From Bacillus sp. ISL-34 (GTDB taxonomy: Bacteria > Bacillota > Bacilli > Bacillales > DSM-1321), in the NCBI RefSeq assembly GCF_018613325.1, contig NZ_JAGGQJ010000039.1, positions 1 through 48,514 of the forward strand: a DNA stretch of 48,514 nucleotides, in the 5' to 3' direction. The stretch's first letter is position 1, and each line of letters opens with the position of its first letter. Made by a program: the position numbers and the translations under genes. Below are positions 1 to 9,298 of the stretch, one piece after another. The notes below the pieces were generated by a model that ran no database searches, was not told where the DNA came from, and was given only the letters and a program-made list of their open reading frames with translations.

Positions 1-45
1 ATTCAGCCTGGCTTATTAATTTGAGATAAAGCACTCATTGAATTT

Positions 46-86
46 AAAAGGACCAATCATCAATTTGATGATTGGTCCTCTTTTAT
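46..86 (-). terminator. Terminator of the chb-type operon
   Basis: A 15-bp stem (49-63 with 65-79, core GGACCAATCATCAA) is followed on the minus strand by a short T-rich run. It lies just past the stop of the last operon gene at 109. Confidence 0.75.
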
Positions 87-108
87 AATTAAATGGCTAT
101 ATAGGAAA

Positions 109-840
109 TCAAATGTTAACTTGGTTGATGCTGAATCTAAGGAAAAATCCTTCAGGTAATTTTGCATTTGTCAAAATACGGGTTTCTTTTAAGCGTTTAT
201 CATTATAAGAGGAGACTTCCATCAATTCTTCATCCATATAAGCAGGATGAGTCATTATCTCCACGCTCGCCCCATCCATTACCTTCCCCTTCAAGTTTTG
301 AAAGTAATCTTCAACCACCATTTCTCCATAAAAATCATCCAGGAATACATCTGTAACGGTTTGAATCCCAGCAAGGTGCCTTCCGGCATTACGCACTGGC
401 AATCCATATTTATCTGACAGCTTTTTAATGACAGGTAGAAATGCTGTGATCCCGTGTACATGATGATGGCTGTCGAAATGAGTCGGGAATAGACCAAATT
501 CCAAGAATCTTTCGATTTGAGCTGACCACTCCCTCTCCAATTCGTATAAGGAAATACTGTCAGGATCCCCATATACCATCCCCTGCTTCTTAAAGAAACC
601 AGATTCGTCAACCAAACTCGGAACATCACTCAATAAAGGTTTCCCCCATGTCAGCACTAAGTGTATACCTACCTTCAACGACGGTGTCTTCTTTGCGATT
701 TCAATCGCATGCTCCGTTGCTTTCGCATTCATCATGATCGTTGCCGAATTGACAATTCCATATTTGTGGCTATCCAAAATCCCATAATTCACCGCTTTAG
801 TTAACCCGAAATCATCTGCATTTACAAGAACTTCAATCAT
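109..840 (-). CDS. chbG: ChbG/YdjC-family carbohydrate deacetylase
   Basis: 243 aa, full length for the ChbG/YdjC family of metal-dependent deacetylases. The N-terminal NADDFG motif (Asp9-Asp10), GIHL (His60) and the HFDSHHHVHG block (His121-His129) are the metal and catalytic residues of the family. In E. coli ChbG removes one acetyl group from chitobiose 6-phosphate so that the 6-phospho-glycosidase can act. The start ATG overlaps the stop of the GH4 gene by four bases (ATGA), so translation is probably coupled. Last gene of the operon. Family assignment is firm; the chitobiose substrate is inferred from context. Confidence 0.9.
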   Translation of the reverse strand: MIEVLVNADDFGLTKAVNYGILDSHKYGIVNSATIMMNAKATEHAIEIAKKTPSLKVGIHLVLTWGKPLLSDVPSLVDESGFFKKQGMVYGDPDSISLYELEREWSAQIERFLEFGLFPTHFDSHHHVHGITAFLPVIKKLSDKYGLPVRNAGRHLAGIQTVTDVFLDDFYGEMVVEDYFQNLKGKVMDGASVEIMTHPAYMDEELMEVSSYNDKRLKETRILTNAKLPEGFFLRFSINQVNI

Positions 841-2180
841 GATAAATTATCCTGCAACTCCTTTTTTTCAAAAAACTGCGGCAGATAATCTTTATGTGCC
901 TCCAGCATTTCGTCTAAGATAAGTTTTGCAACCCGGTCACTTGGAACGAGTGGATTTATCGTCATGGCTAGCAACGCAGTATCATAGTCCCCCGAAATTG
1001 CAGCTTCGATGGCTACCCTTTCAAAGGATTTGATTTGCTGAATTAATCCGCGGACAGCGACAGGAAGCTCTCCTACATTGATTGGCTTAGGACCATCCTT
1101 AGTTATCACACAACTGGTTTCAATCGCCGAGCCGTAAGGGATGCCTTCAATCGTACCATGGTTGACCGTATTTACCGCTTGAATATCTCGCTTATCCGTA
1201 TGCATCGAGCAAATCAACCGAACAGCCGCATCACTGTAGTACGCACCTCCGCGCTCTTCAAGCTGCGGCGGCTTGATAGCCAGTTCCTGGTCTTTGTATA
1301 GCTCGAATAAACCTGCTTCAAGTCTTTGAACGACCTCTGCACGTGTTTCCCCTTTTTCTGCATCCTTCAATTCTTGGGCAAGCACATCTCCCGTTTTATA
1401 ATAGTAGTTGTGGTATGGACACGGAAACAGGTTTAACGCTCTAAGGAATTCCGGCTCCCAGCCCATTGCATGGATATTCTTCATCGTGACAGCTTTAGCT
1501 GGATCCGTAATCAAATTGATGATTTGGTCTTTGACACTCTCGCCATCAACGAATACATCCAAGCCGTAAACCATATGGTTCAAGCCAGCAAAGTCAATCC
1601 GGACTCTTGATGGCTCTACACCCATCAAATCCGCAACACCTCGTTCCATACCAATCGGCACATTGCAAAGGCCGATGATTTTGGAAATATTACTGTGACG
1701 CAGAACTGCTTCCGTTACCATTCCTGCAGGATTCGTGAAGTTAATCAGCCATGCTTCCGGACATAATTCCTCCATTTCATGAGCAATATCCAGAATGACG
1801 GGAATCGTTCTAAAAGCCTTGAAAAGCCCTCCAGGTCCATTCGTCTCCTGTCCGATCACTCCGTGTTTCAATGGAATCTTTTCATCAAGTGCCCTTGCCG
1901 CGAGCTGGCCAACCCGCAGCTGGGTTGTTACATAATCAGCGCCTTTAAGCGCTTTCTTCCTATCTAGCGTGAGATGGACATCAATATTCACACCAGCCTT
2001 TTCAATCATCCTTCTTGCCAAATTCCCGACAATTTCAAGCTTTTCCTTTCCCGCTTCGATGTCCACAAGCCAAATTTCACTCACGGGAAGTTCTTCATGA
2101 TATTTGATGAAACCTTCGATCAGTTCAGGCGTATAGCTCGAACCTCCGCCAATCGTGACAATCTTCAGCCCCTTGCTCAT
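837..2180 (-). CDS. chbF: GH4 family 6-phospho-beta-glucosidase / diacetylchitobiose-6-phosphate hydrolase
   Basis: 447 aa, the usual length of glycoside hydrolase family 4. GH4 enzymes cleave 6-phospho-disaccharides by an NAD+- and Mn2+-dependent redox mechanism in the cytoplasm. The NAD-binding loop GGGSSYTP is at residues 11-18, NPAG near 150, and the likely metal ligands are Cys172 (LCNVPIG) and His202 (GLNHM). It overlaps its neighbours on both sides by ATGA. Together with ChbG and the lactose/cellobiose-type PTS it resembles ChbF of E. coli; the Bacillus licH (6-phospho-beta-glucosidase) reading is the alternative. Confidence 0.92.
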   Translation of the reverse strand: MSKGLKIVTIGGGSSYTPELIEGFIKYHEELPVSEIWLVDIEAGKEKLEIVGNLARRMIEKAGVNIDVHLTLDRKKALKGADYVTTQLRVGQLAARALDEKIPLKHGVIGQETNGPGGLFKAFRTIPVILDIAHEMEELCPEAWLINFTNPAGMVTEAVLRHSNISKIIGLCNVPIGMERGVADLMGVEPSRVRIDFAGLNHMVYGLDVFVDGESVKDQIINLITDPAKAVTMKNIHAMGWEPEFLRALNLFPCPYHNYYYKTGDVLAQELKDAEKGETRAEVVQRLEAGLFELYKDQELAIKPPQLEERGGAYYSDAAVRLICSMHTDKRDIQAVNTVNHGTIEGIPYGSAIETSCVITKDGPKPINVGELPVAVRGLIQQIKSFERVAIEAAISGDYDTALLAMTINPLVPSDRVAKLILDEMLEAHKDYLPQFFEKKELQDNLS

Positions 2181-2530
2181 TCAGCAGTCCTCTCCTTCAC
2201 AGCATCCGCATGCAGGAATTCTTCACGTAGGTCAATCATTTCTATTGCAAGATCTTTTAAAGTCATCGCTGTCATTAAATGATCTTGGGCATGCACCAGG
2301 ATAATGGGAAGATCAAAATGGTCCCCGCCCGCTTCAGCATGGATTAATTGGGTTTGGTATTTATGCGCTTGCAGTAATTCCGTTTCGGCCTCGGCTATTT
2401 TCACGCGGGCAGAATCAAAATTCCTTTTCTTTGCTTCCTGCATCGCTTCCATTGCAAAGCTTCTCGCATTCCCGCTATATAAAATCAATTGAAAGGATAA
2501 TTGGTATAATTCTTCTTTTTCCATTTTCAT
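2177..2530 (-). CDS. chbA: PTS lactose/cellobiose/chitobiose-type IIA component
   Basis: 117 aa from ATG 2530; a GTG directly before it (2531-2533) is also in frame. All-helical lactose-type IIA, which passes phosphate from HPr to IIB. The conserved phospho-histidine region is seen as VHAQDHLMTAM in the last third. The stop overlaps the start of the GH4 gene by four bases, and the IIC gene lies 10 bp upstream. Family call is clear; chitobiose rather than cellobiose specificity rests on the linked deacetylase. Confidence 0.9.
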   Translation of the reverse strand: MKMEKEELYQLSFQLILYSGNARSFAMEAMQEAKKRNFDSARVKIAEAETELLQAHKYQTQLIHAEAGGDHFDLPIILVHAQDHLMTAMTLKDLAIEMIDLREEFLHADAVKERTAE

Positions 2531-2540
2531 CACTACTTTC

Positions 2541-3890
2541 TTAAACGCTTAGCGTTTCTGAATCTTTTGTAAGCTCTGTTTTATTTTTGGAGTCTATCTT
2601 CACTTGAGCATAAACGAATGGTAAATAAATCGCTGTTGAAATGACTAAGTTGATCGCAGCCAAGACCGCACCAGACACATGCCCGCCTGTGGCCAGGAAT
2701 CCACCGACAATCGGAGGGGTAACCCATGGAATCTTAGCAACGATCGGGAAAACCATTCCGCTGCTTACCGCGATATAAGAGATCACCGTTGTAATTACCG
2801 GGCCGAGAACAAATGGGATGAACCACATTGGATTCAGAACGATAGGCAATCCGAAAAGAATGGGTTCGTTAATCTGGAACACTCCTGGTGCCCCTCCGAG
2901 TGCAATCATTTGTTTATACCGTTTCCGGCCGGCAATGATCATTGCAATGATCAGGCCCAATGTTGCACCAGATCCGCCTAAATAAACAAATGCATCCAGG
3001 AAAGAACCCGCCAATACCCCGTATTGGTCCATGTCTTTGACGCCTTTTGCATATAAATCGATATTTTTCACTCCCGAACTTTCAAAAAGCGGTGTCGTTA
3101 TCCCACCAAGGATATTGGGTCCATGCAAACCGATCATCCATAATAAATGAACTAGAAATACTAGTAAAATAGCGAATGGCAATGAATCTACTGCACTTTG
3201 TAATGGAGACACAATCACTTTACTCAACCAGTCATTCAATACCTGCCCATCCGTAGCTTTACGGAACAGCAGTCCGAATATACCAGCGATAAAGATCGTT
3301 GCCATACCCGGCACTAACTTTGCAAATGAACGGGCCACCGCAGGAGGTACCCCGTCAGGAAGCTTGATGACTAAATACTTCACTCGGGAAAGTCTCACAA
3401 ATATTTCAGTGGCAATCAAGGCAACGACAATTCCTGTAAATAGGGCTGTAGCATTAAAATAGTTCACGCTTACAAAACCCCATGCCCCGCCTGTAACATC
3501 CTTATCATCGATGGTTAAAGTGACATTTCCGATTTGAGGCAATAATAAGAAGAAACAGGCTGCGGATACCAGCATCGCTTCAAAACCATCGTCACCGTAT
3601 GAACGCGCCAATTTATAAGAGATTCCGAATACAGCGAATACCGTCATGAATGCAAAGGTTCCAAACCAAATATCACCGCCAAGCGTATTCCATGCTGGAC
3701 CGAAAATGGCCTCCATCATTCTTCCATAAGGTTTGATGACTTGCCCAAGATTATTAAACAGGACGGCGAATGACCCGATCATTGTAATCGCTATCATTCC
3801 AATCAATGCGTCACGAATTGCAAGCAAATGCCGGTTATTTCCTACCTTTACCGCCCCAGGCATAATATACTTATCAATAAAAGTCATCAT
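2541..3890 (-). CDS. chbC: PTS cellobiose/chitobiose-type IIC permease
   Basis: 449 aa polytopic membrane protein with about ten hydrophobic segments, the usual size of the EIIC of the lactose/cellobiose family. The N-terminus (FIDKYIMPGAVKVGNNRHL) and the inner INEPILFGLPIVLNP segment are the family signatures; the latter contains the sugar-contact Glu. It forms the membrane channel and phosphotransfer site with separate IIA and IIB genes on either side. RBS GGAGAATAAGG precedes two adjacent ATGs (3890 and 3887). Five bases separate it from IIB. Confidence 0.93.
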   Translation of the reverse strand: MMTFIDKYIMPGAVKVGNNRHLLAIRDALIGMIAITMIGSFAVLFNNLGQVIKPYGRMMEAIFGPAWNTLGGDIWFGTFAFMTVFAVFGISYKLARSYGDDGFEAMLVSAACFFLLLPQIGNVTLTIDDKDVTGGAWGFVSVNYFNATALFTGIVVALIATEIFVRLSRVKYLVIKLPDGVPPAVARSFAKLVPGMATIFIAGIFGLLFRKATDGQVLNDWLSKVIVSPLQSAVDSLPFAILLVFLVHLLWMIGLHGPNILGGITTPLFESSGVKNIDLYAKGVKDMDQYGVLAGSFLDAFVYLGGSGATLGLIIAMIIAGRKRYKQMIALGGAPGVFQINEPILFGLPIVLNPMWFIPFVLGPVITTVISYIAVSSGMVFPIVAKIPWVTPPIVGGFLATGGHVSGAVLAAINLVISTAIYLPFVYAQVKIDSKNKTELTKDSETLSV

Positions 3891-3894
3891 ATCC

Positions 3895-4203
3895 TTATTC
3901 TCCTTTTATTAAAGTGGTGGCTTGTTTTAGTACTTCCTCACCATTACATAGTCCATAGAACATTGGATTGATGGTTGCGACTGGAATTCCCTTTTCTTTC
4001 CCCGCTTCCTGTAACTTGGAAAGAAGATATCTAACCTGCGGACCTAATAAAATCACATCAGCCTTATCTATTTCATTATTCACTTCAGTAGAACCCACAG
4101 CCCATATATGACATTCCACCCCTTGTTTTTTAGCGCTTTCCTCCATCTTGGTAACTAATAAACTAGTAGACATTCCTGCAGAACAACATAATAAGATATT
4201 CAT
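3895..4203 (-). CDS. chbB: PTS cellobiose/chitobiose-type IIB component
   Basis: 102 aa from ATG 4203; the open frame reaches a TTG two codons earlier, but the GGGGGG ribosome site is well spaced for the ATG. The phosphocysteine loop [12 protein letters not shown] lies at residues 6-17, typical of lactose/cellobiose IIB. It transfers phosphate from IIA to the sugar bound by IIC. First gene of the operon; the promoter should lie in the 4204-4485 intergenic region shared with the divergent GntR regulator. Confidence 0.92.
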   Translation of the reverse strand: MNILLCCSAGMSTSLLVTKMEESAKKQGVECHIWAVGSTEVNNEIDKADVILLGPQVRYLLSKLQEAGKEKGIPVATINPMFYGLCNGEEVLKQATTLIKGE

Positions 4204-4350
4204 TGACAATACCCCCCTTTTTTTAATGATTGATTATTCAGTATTTTAAAGTGAGACTAAACCGCATTTTTTTAATAAGCGATGTTACTTTGTTTTATCA
4301 CTTCCCTTGAAAGGCTATATGAAATGGGTATTATTACCTCCATACATATA

Positions 4351-4405
4351 TTGTAGTTACAAATCTAAAAAATATCAACACAATTTTTAATTTGTTACTA
4401 CAAAT
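4351..4405. promoter_or_regulatory. Paired GntR-type operator dyads
   Basis: Two near-identical sites in inverted orientation, TTGTAGTTACAAAT (4351-4364) and ATTTGTTACTACAAAT (4390-4405), lie between the chb-type operon and its divergent GntR regulator. Each is itself close to a dyad (TTGTAGTnACAAA). Probable binding sites for the adjacent regulator on both transcription units; inferred from position and symmetry. Confidence 0.65.
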
Positions 4406-4485
4406 TTTCGATTTAAAGTTGATTATTGAACTTATCCGAGATAATCTATATGTATATATTGGGAATGAACATAGGAGGAATCACT

Positions 4486-5211
4486 GTGGAGACCATGAAT
4501 AAAGAAGCGGCATTGCATTCCATAGTTAAGGAATCGATTATCGATCTCATAAAAAATGGCGAATATCAACCGAATACAAAATTACCGACCGAGGCTGAAT
4601 TTTGTAAAATATACGGAGTAAGCAGGACAACAGTTCGCACGGCCTTACAGCAATTGAACGTCGAAGGCTACATCTACCGTGTTCAAGGCAAAGGTACTTT
4701 CGTTTCGGAGAATAAAGTGAAGCAATTTCTTACAAGCACGGTTGAAAAGTTCTCTGAGCAAGTCACGATGCAAGGAAAAAACCCTTCTACAAAGGTCATT
4801 AGCTTAAAGGTGATTGAAGCAAACGCTACCCTTGCGAAGCTTTTCAAACAAAATATTGGAGACCCCGTAAATAAACTGGAACGGATACGTTACGTAAACG
4901 ACATCCCCCTTCAATATGAAATTGCCTTTCTCCCTTGGTATAAAACACCTGGGCTTAATATCGAAGCCTGCGAAAAATCACTCTTTAAAGTACTTGAAAC
5001 ACAATTCAATTTAAAAGTAAAAAAAACGGTCGAACACTTGGAGTTTTCCCTTGCCGATGATTCCATTTCTGACAAATTGGATGTACCGAACGGTTCACCT
5101 TGTTTTTCCTTGGAAACCTACACATATGAGAATGATGGATCGGTCATTGAATTCTCTAAAACTCTCTTTAGAGGCGATCGTGCACACTTTGTCATCGAGC
5201 GGAACTATTGA
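4486..5211 (+). CDS. GntR/HutC-family transcriptional regulator (UTRA domain)
   Basis: 241 aa from GTG 4486, chosen because AGGAGG (4473-4478) sits 7 nt upstream; the open frame itself starts at 4426 without an RBS. Residues about 10-75 are a GntR winged helix (KLPTEAEFCKIYGVSRTTVRTAL, then YRVQGKGTFV); the rest is a UTRA effector domain that usually binds a phosphorylated sugar or amino sugar. Divergent from the chb-type operon, so it most likely represses it and is relieved by the incoming phospho-disaccharide. Confidence 0.9.
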   Translation: METMNKEAALHSIVKESIIDLIKNGEYQPNTKLPTEAEFCKIYGVSRTTVRTALQQLNVEGYIYRVQGKGTFVSENKVKQFLTSTVEKFSEQVTMQGKNPSTKVISLKVIEANATLAKLFKQNIGDPVNKLERIRYVNDIPLQYEIAFLPWYKTPGLNIEACEKSLFKVLETQFNLKVKKTVEHLEFSLADDSISDKLDVPNGSPCFSLETYTYENDGSVIEFSKTLFRGDRAHFVIERNY

Positions 5212-5369
5212 TTATTGCGAAACTCCAGCCGAATAACTGGCTAGCAGAGGCCCCACTGCCACTTGCTTTGATGAGGCTTGGCAGACAGTCTGCGGAAAAG
5301 GAGCGGATTTCTGAAATCAACTGGTACTTTTTCAAAAGTAAAAACTGTAGGCAAACTGGCTTTTCTTCT

Positions 5370-5397
5370 AGAGGCAATCATGACGATTGCCTCTTTT
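5370..5397 (+). terminator. Terminator after the GntR gene
   Basis: 10-bp stem AGAGGCAATC (5370-5379) with GATTGCCTCT (5385-5394), 5-nt loop, followed by TTTT. The whole gap 5212-5601 holds only this hairpin and an AT-rich leader of asnB with an imperfect CCTAG dyad at about 5484-5500; I see no gene in it. Confidence 0.75.
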
Positions 5398-5601
5398 CGT
5401 TGTGTGTCTGGGTAGGTATTTACATACTTACAAAAACATTCATTAAATGAGTAAAATTGACAAATATAGCGTAATAACCTAACCTAGTAGACTAGGGATA
5501 TACTATTACTTAGATTGATACTCAACTTTATACCTATTTTATTTCTCGATAAAAGTTACTAGGAAATCCCTTACTATTAAATAATTAGGCAGGTGGATTT
5601 T

Positions 5602-7491
5602 ATGTGCGGTTTTGTTGGATGTATTCAAGAATATCCGAAAGCCATAAATTCAAATATGAAAGAAACGATCAAGAAGATGAACACGATCATTACCCATAGG
5701 GGCCCGGATGATGAAGGATATTTTTTTGATGATTTCGTGAATTTTGGATTCAGGAGATTAAGCATAATCGATATAGATAATGGTAACCAACCGCTTTCAT
5801 ATGAAAATGAAAGATATTGGATCATTTTTAATGGCGAAATTTATAATTACATCGAACTAAGGAAAGAACTCATTGAAGAAGGATATGAGTTTACGACAGA
5901 TTCTGATACGGAAGTAATATTGGCTCTCTATAGTAGCCAAAAAGAGCAAACCGTCCAGAAATTGCGCGGCATGTTCGCTTTTGTCATTTGGGATAAAATC
6001 GAGCTAAAGCTCTTTGGTGCAAGAGACCACTTTGGAATCAAGCCTTTTTTCTATTGTGAACAAGATGATGTTACTTACTTTGCATCAGAAAAAAAGAGTA
6101 TTTTGACAGCCATGAATGAAGAGCTGGACGTGAATTCATTACAGCATTTTCTTAGTTTTCAATATGTTCCCGAACCATCCACACTATCCAAAAATATTGA
6201 AAAGTTATTACCTGGGCATTACTTCACTAAAGAGCCTGGAAAGAAGATGGATATAAAAAGGTTCTGGAAACCTAGTTTTCACCCTTCCAATATAGAAGAT
6301 TCAAAGGTCATAAAAGAAATACAGGAAACTCTGCTGGATTCCGTGAACGTCCATATGAGAAGTGATGTTCCGGTCGGATCTTTTCTATCAGGCGGGATTG
6401 ATTCATCATTTATCTGCTCCATTGCAAAAGAGATTAACCCTAAGATCAAAACTTTTTCCGTAGGATTCGAAAGAGATGGATATAGTGAAATAAACGTTGC
6501 ACAGGAAACAGCAGCCGCTCTACATGTAGAAAATATCAGTTATATCATAAGTCCTGAAGAATTCTTGGCAGAACTTCCGAAGATCATTTGGCATATGGAT
6601 GACCCTTTAGCTGACCCCGCTGCCGTTCCACTATATTTTGTCGCCCGTGAAGCTAAAAAGCACGTCACGGTCGCCTTGTCCGGTGAGGGGGCAGATGAGT
6701 TATTCGGCGGATATAATATTTACCGGGAGCCCCATTCCCTGCGTATGTTTTCCTATTTACCAGCACCGTTGAACAAAGTGTTGAAGGCGCTTTCCTCTGC
6801 TTTGCCAGAAGGTGTTAGAGGAAAGAGTTTTATAGAGCGCGGAGTGACACCTTTAGAAAACCGATATATCGGAAACGCAAACATATTCGACGAGAAAGGG
6901 AAAAAACTTTTACTGGTGAATTATCTCAACGGTCTAGAAAATAAGAAAGTGACAAATCCCATCTATTCAAGTTCTTTAGGGTATGATCCTATTACCCAAA
7001 TGCAAAACATTGATATTCAAACTTGGCTAAAAGGTGATATTTTATTGAAGGCAGATAAAATGTCCATGGCGAATTCTTTAGAGGTGAGGGTTCCCTTTTT
7101 GGATAAATGCGTTTTCAATACAGCTTCAAAACTTAGTATGGATCAAAAGGTAAGAAATGGAACGACCAAATACCTGCTCAGAAAAGCGGCCCGAGGGATA
7201 GTGCCGGAACATGTATGGAGCAGAAAGAAGCTAGGCTTTCCTGTTCCGATACGCCATTGGTTAAAGGATGAATTATACGATTGGGCAGTAAGGTTAATTC
7301 AGGAAAGTCCGACTGACTATCTTTTTAACAAAGCGCAAATTATGAAATTACTTGAAAACCATGTGAATAATAAAGCGGACAACAGCCGGAAGCTCTGGAC
7401 CATTTTAACATTTATGATTTGGCATCAAATTTATATAGAAAAACAATATGAGCCACACCCTGAAAAGATTTTACAATATGCTGCAAATTAA
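5602..7491 (+). CDS. asnB: Asparagine synthetase (glutamine-hydrolysing)
   Basis: 629 aa. The start is ATG 5602, not the in-frame GTG 5593, because Cys2 must be exposed as the N-terminal nucleophile of the class II glutaminase domain (MCGFVG). The AGGCAGGTGG sequence just upstream serves as RBS. The glutaminase domain spans about 1-215 (RGPDDEGY, FNGEIYNY) and the synthetase domain follows, with the pyrophosphate loop SFLSGGIDSSF. It converts aspartate, ATP and glutamine to asparagine. Length and sequence are close to B. subtilis AsnB. Apparently monocistronic, with its own terminator at 7519. Confidence 0.95.
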   Translation: MCGFVGCIQEYPKAINSNMKETIKKMNTIITHRGPDDEGYFFDDFVNFGFRRLSIIDIDNGNQPLSYENERYWIIFNGEIYNYIELRKELIEEGYEFTTDSDTEVILALYSSQKEQTVQKLRGMFAFVIWDKIELKLFGARDHFGIKPFFYCEQDDVTYFASEKKSILTAMNEELDVNSLQHFLSFQYVPEPSTLSKNIEKLLPGHYFTKEPGKKMDIKRFWKPSFHPSNIEDSKVIKEIQETLLDSVNVHMRSDVPVGSFLSGGIDSSFICSIAKEINPKIKTFSVGFERDGYSEINVAQETAAALHVENISYIISPEEFLAELPKIIWHMDDPLADPAAVPLYFVAREAKKHVTVALSGEGADELFGGYNIYREPHSLRMFSYLPAPLNKVLKALSSALPEGVRGKSFIERGVTPLENRYIGNANIFDEKGKKLLLVNYLNGLENKKVTNPIYSSSLGYDPITQMQNIDIQTWLKGDILLKADKMSMANSLEVRVPFLDKCVFNTASKLSMDQKVRNGTTKYLLRKAARGIVPEHVWSRKKLGFPVPIRHWLKDELYDWAVRLIQESPTDYLFNKAQIMKLLENHVNNKADNSRKLWTILTFMIWHQIYIEKQYEPHPEKILQYAAN

Positions 7492-7518
7492 GCACCCTTA
7501 ATGGCTTGTTCACTCATC

Positions 7519-7556
7519 GCACCCAAGCATCAATGAAATATCGCTTGGGTGCTTTT
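7519..7556 (+). terminator. Terminator of asnB
   Basis: Perfect 10-bp stem GCACCCAAGC (7519-7528) with GCTTGGGTGC (7543-7552), then TTTT. Placed 28 bp after the asnB stop. Confidence 0.9.
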
Positions 7557-7593
7557 AATATTTGCTGATTATCACTGACGAACGAGTATCCAT

Positions 7594-8223
7594 TCAAATT
7601 AACAATTGGTATATGACGAATTTCTCATAAGGATTAGATTCAGTCAAGCCAGGAAACATCACTTCGTCTTTCAGCTCGAAGGCGGTTTGATTTTCGAGGA
7701 AAAAAATATAATCTTGTGAAGCATAAAATAATATAAGTTCGATTTGGCGCGGTTCTTTTTCAAAGGAAAGCAATATGTTATTGATGATTTTCATGAAAAT
7801 CTGTACCGAAAACGGGTTAAAGAAATAAAAACGATTGTCTTTCTTATCAATATCATATTCTTCCGCCAAGCAGCAGTGGAATTCTATATTGCCATTGTTG
7901 TTTTTCCTTTTCTTCATATAGCCATTCAGATTCTCGATCGCTTCTTTATGGAAATCTTCATTCATCTCCACGCCAACCGCAGATGATTGATATAAATGAT
8001 GGATAAAAAAATTCAAGCGTCCTTTGCCGCATCCAAAATCCACAACGCGATCATTTCTTTTTAGTGCATATTTTTTGAATAAATGTTCTAATGCGCTATA
8101 TGGTGTAGGCTCGTATCGGTGATAATGCAAAGAATCATTGAATTTATTTTGTTCCCCTTCCGTTTTGATGTTCAGCATTTCATCATAATTCGTTTCTTCC
8201 ATTGTTATATGCACCTGCTTCAT
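7594..8223 (-). CDS. Class I SAM-dependent methyltransferase
   Basis: 209 aa. Motif I, VVDFGCGKGRLNF (about residues 60-72), followed by the acidic VGVEMNEDF loop shows a Rossmann-type methyltransferase fold; a NPFSVQIF segment sits where the NPPF/NPF-type catalytic motif is found. The substrate cannot be told. The first ATG (8223) has a poor RBS; ATG 8202 (METNYDEML region) follows AGCAGGTG at good spacing and may be the true start. Stand-alone, facing asnB. Confidence 0.8.
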   Translation of the reverse strand: MKQVHITMEETNYDEMLNIKTEGEQNKFNDSLHYHRYEPTPYSALEHLFKKYALKRNDRVVDFGCGKGRLNFFIHHLYQSSAVGVEMNEDFHKEAIENLNGYMKKRKNNNGNIEFHCCLAEEYDIDKKDNRFYFFNPFSVQIFMKIINNILLSFEKEPRQIELILFYASQDYIFFLENQTAFELKDEVMFPGLTESNPYEKFVIYQLLI

Positions 8224-8309
8224 GTTTTTTCAATAAAGGGATTCCTGAAAAACCCGGATAAGGTTGATCTAATCCAGGGTAAGGTTTTGTTATAGGAATG
8301 TCTAGACAA

Positions 8310-9120
8310 TTAATTTGTTTTTGCTTTAGTTACATAATCATTAAAATCAGAGATGCTTGGGTTGGCCATATAATGACCGCCTTCCACTTGGATCGTCTGA
8401 CCTGTAATGAATTTGGACTCATCAGATGCAAGGAATAGAACGGTATATCCGATATCATCCGCTTCCACCATGATATGGCAATGCATTAAATTTGGCAAAA
8501 ATATCGAGTACGGCCGGAGGCATATTATTTTTCGCTGCAGGAGTTAAAATAAGGCCTGGTGCCACTCCATTACAACGAATATGATCTTTACCATACTGGG
8601 CAGCGATATAACGGGTCAAATTCACTACCCCCGCTTTGGACGCACCATATGCAGATCGTACGGAGTCACCTGTAAATCCAGCCATGGAGGCCGTATTGAT
8701 TATCGAACCTCCTCCCGCTTCAATCATGTGAGGAATCGCAAACCTGCTTCCCAATAGCACACTTTTTAAATTCACATCCATAAGTCGGTCCCATTCTTCC
8801 AAATCTAAATTCAAGACATCCAGATCTTTATGCAGGTTAGTTAAACCACATTATTAACAAGTACCGTAAACGTTCCATATTGTTCAATGGTAAAGTCGAC
8901 TGCTGCCTGGATGGAATCTTGCTTGTCCAGCATCCAAGAATACTCCAGCCGCTTCCCCACCTTGTTTTTTAATGTTTTCGGCCGCTTCTTTTGCTCCTGC
9001 TTCGTTAAAATCAGCAATCACGACTTTTGCGCCTTCTTTAGCCATTAGTGTGGATATGGATAACCCTATACCTGAAGCTCCACCTGTCACTAATGCTACT
9101 TTACCTTGTACTCTTCCCAT
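8310..9120 (-). pseudogene. SDR-family oxidoreductase broken by three frameshifts
   Basis: The three reading frames join into one classical short-chain dehydrogenase: the N-terminus has the NAD(P) motif TGGASGIG, the middle part has NTASMAG and the catalytic YGASK, and the C-terminal part has [10 protein letters not shown]. Restoring the frame needs removal of one base near 8927, addition of one near 8846, and removal of one near 8467. The three lesions all shift by a single base. The rest of the family length (about 265 aa) is present, so this is a recently inactivated gene or a badly sequenced one. Confidence 0.85.
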
Positions 9121-9143
9121 AATAACCCACCTGCTCTACTTAA

Positions 9144-9168
9144 GATGAATATTTCTGCTTTATTCATC
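9144..9168. promoter_or_regulatory. Operator-like dyad upstream of the broken SDR
   Basis: GATGAATA (9144-9151) and TATTCATC (9161-9168) form an 8-bp inverted repeat with a 9-bp centre, about 25 bp upstream of the SDR start. It resembles TetR-type operators such as those with TGAATGA/TCATTCA arms, but no TetR gene is adjacent. Function is inferred. Confidence 0.35.
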
Positions 9169-9260
9169 ATGACTAACAGTACAAGAATATAATATATATA
9201 ATGTTATTATTAGAATGTCGTAAACCTATGAAAGTTTTTGTTTTACCAAATTCAAAACAG

Positions 9261-9298
9261 AAAAAAGCTGAAGCATCAAAAAGTGCTTCAGCTTTTTT
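9261..9298 (-). terminator. Terminator of the OPT-PqqD operon
   Basis: 15-bp stem AAAAAAGCTGAAGCA (9261-9275) with its complement (9284-9298), loop of 8 nt, with the A tract serving as the T run on the minus strand. It touches the stop codon of the PqqD-like gene. Confidence 0.9.
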
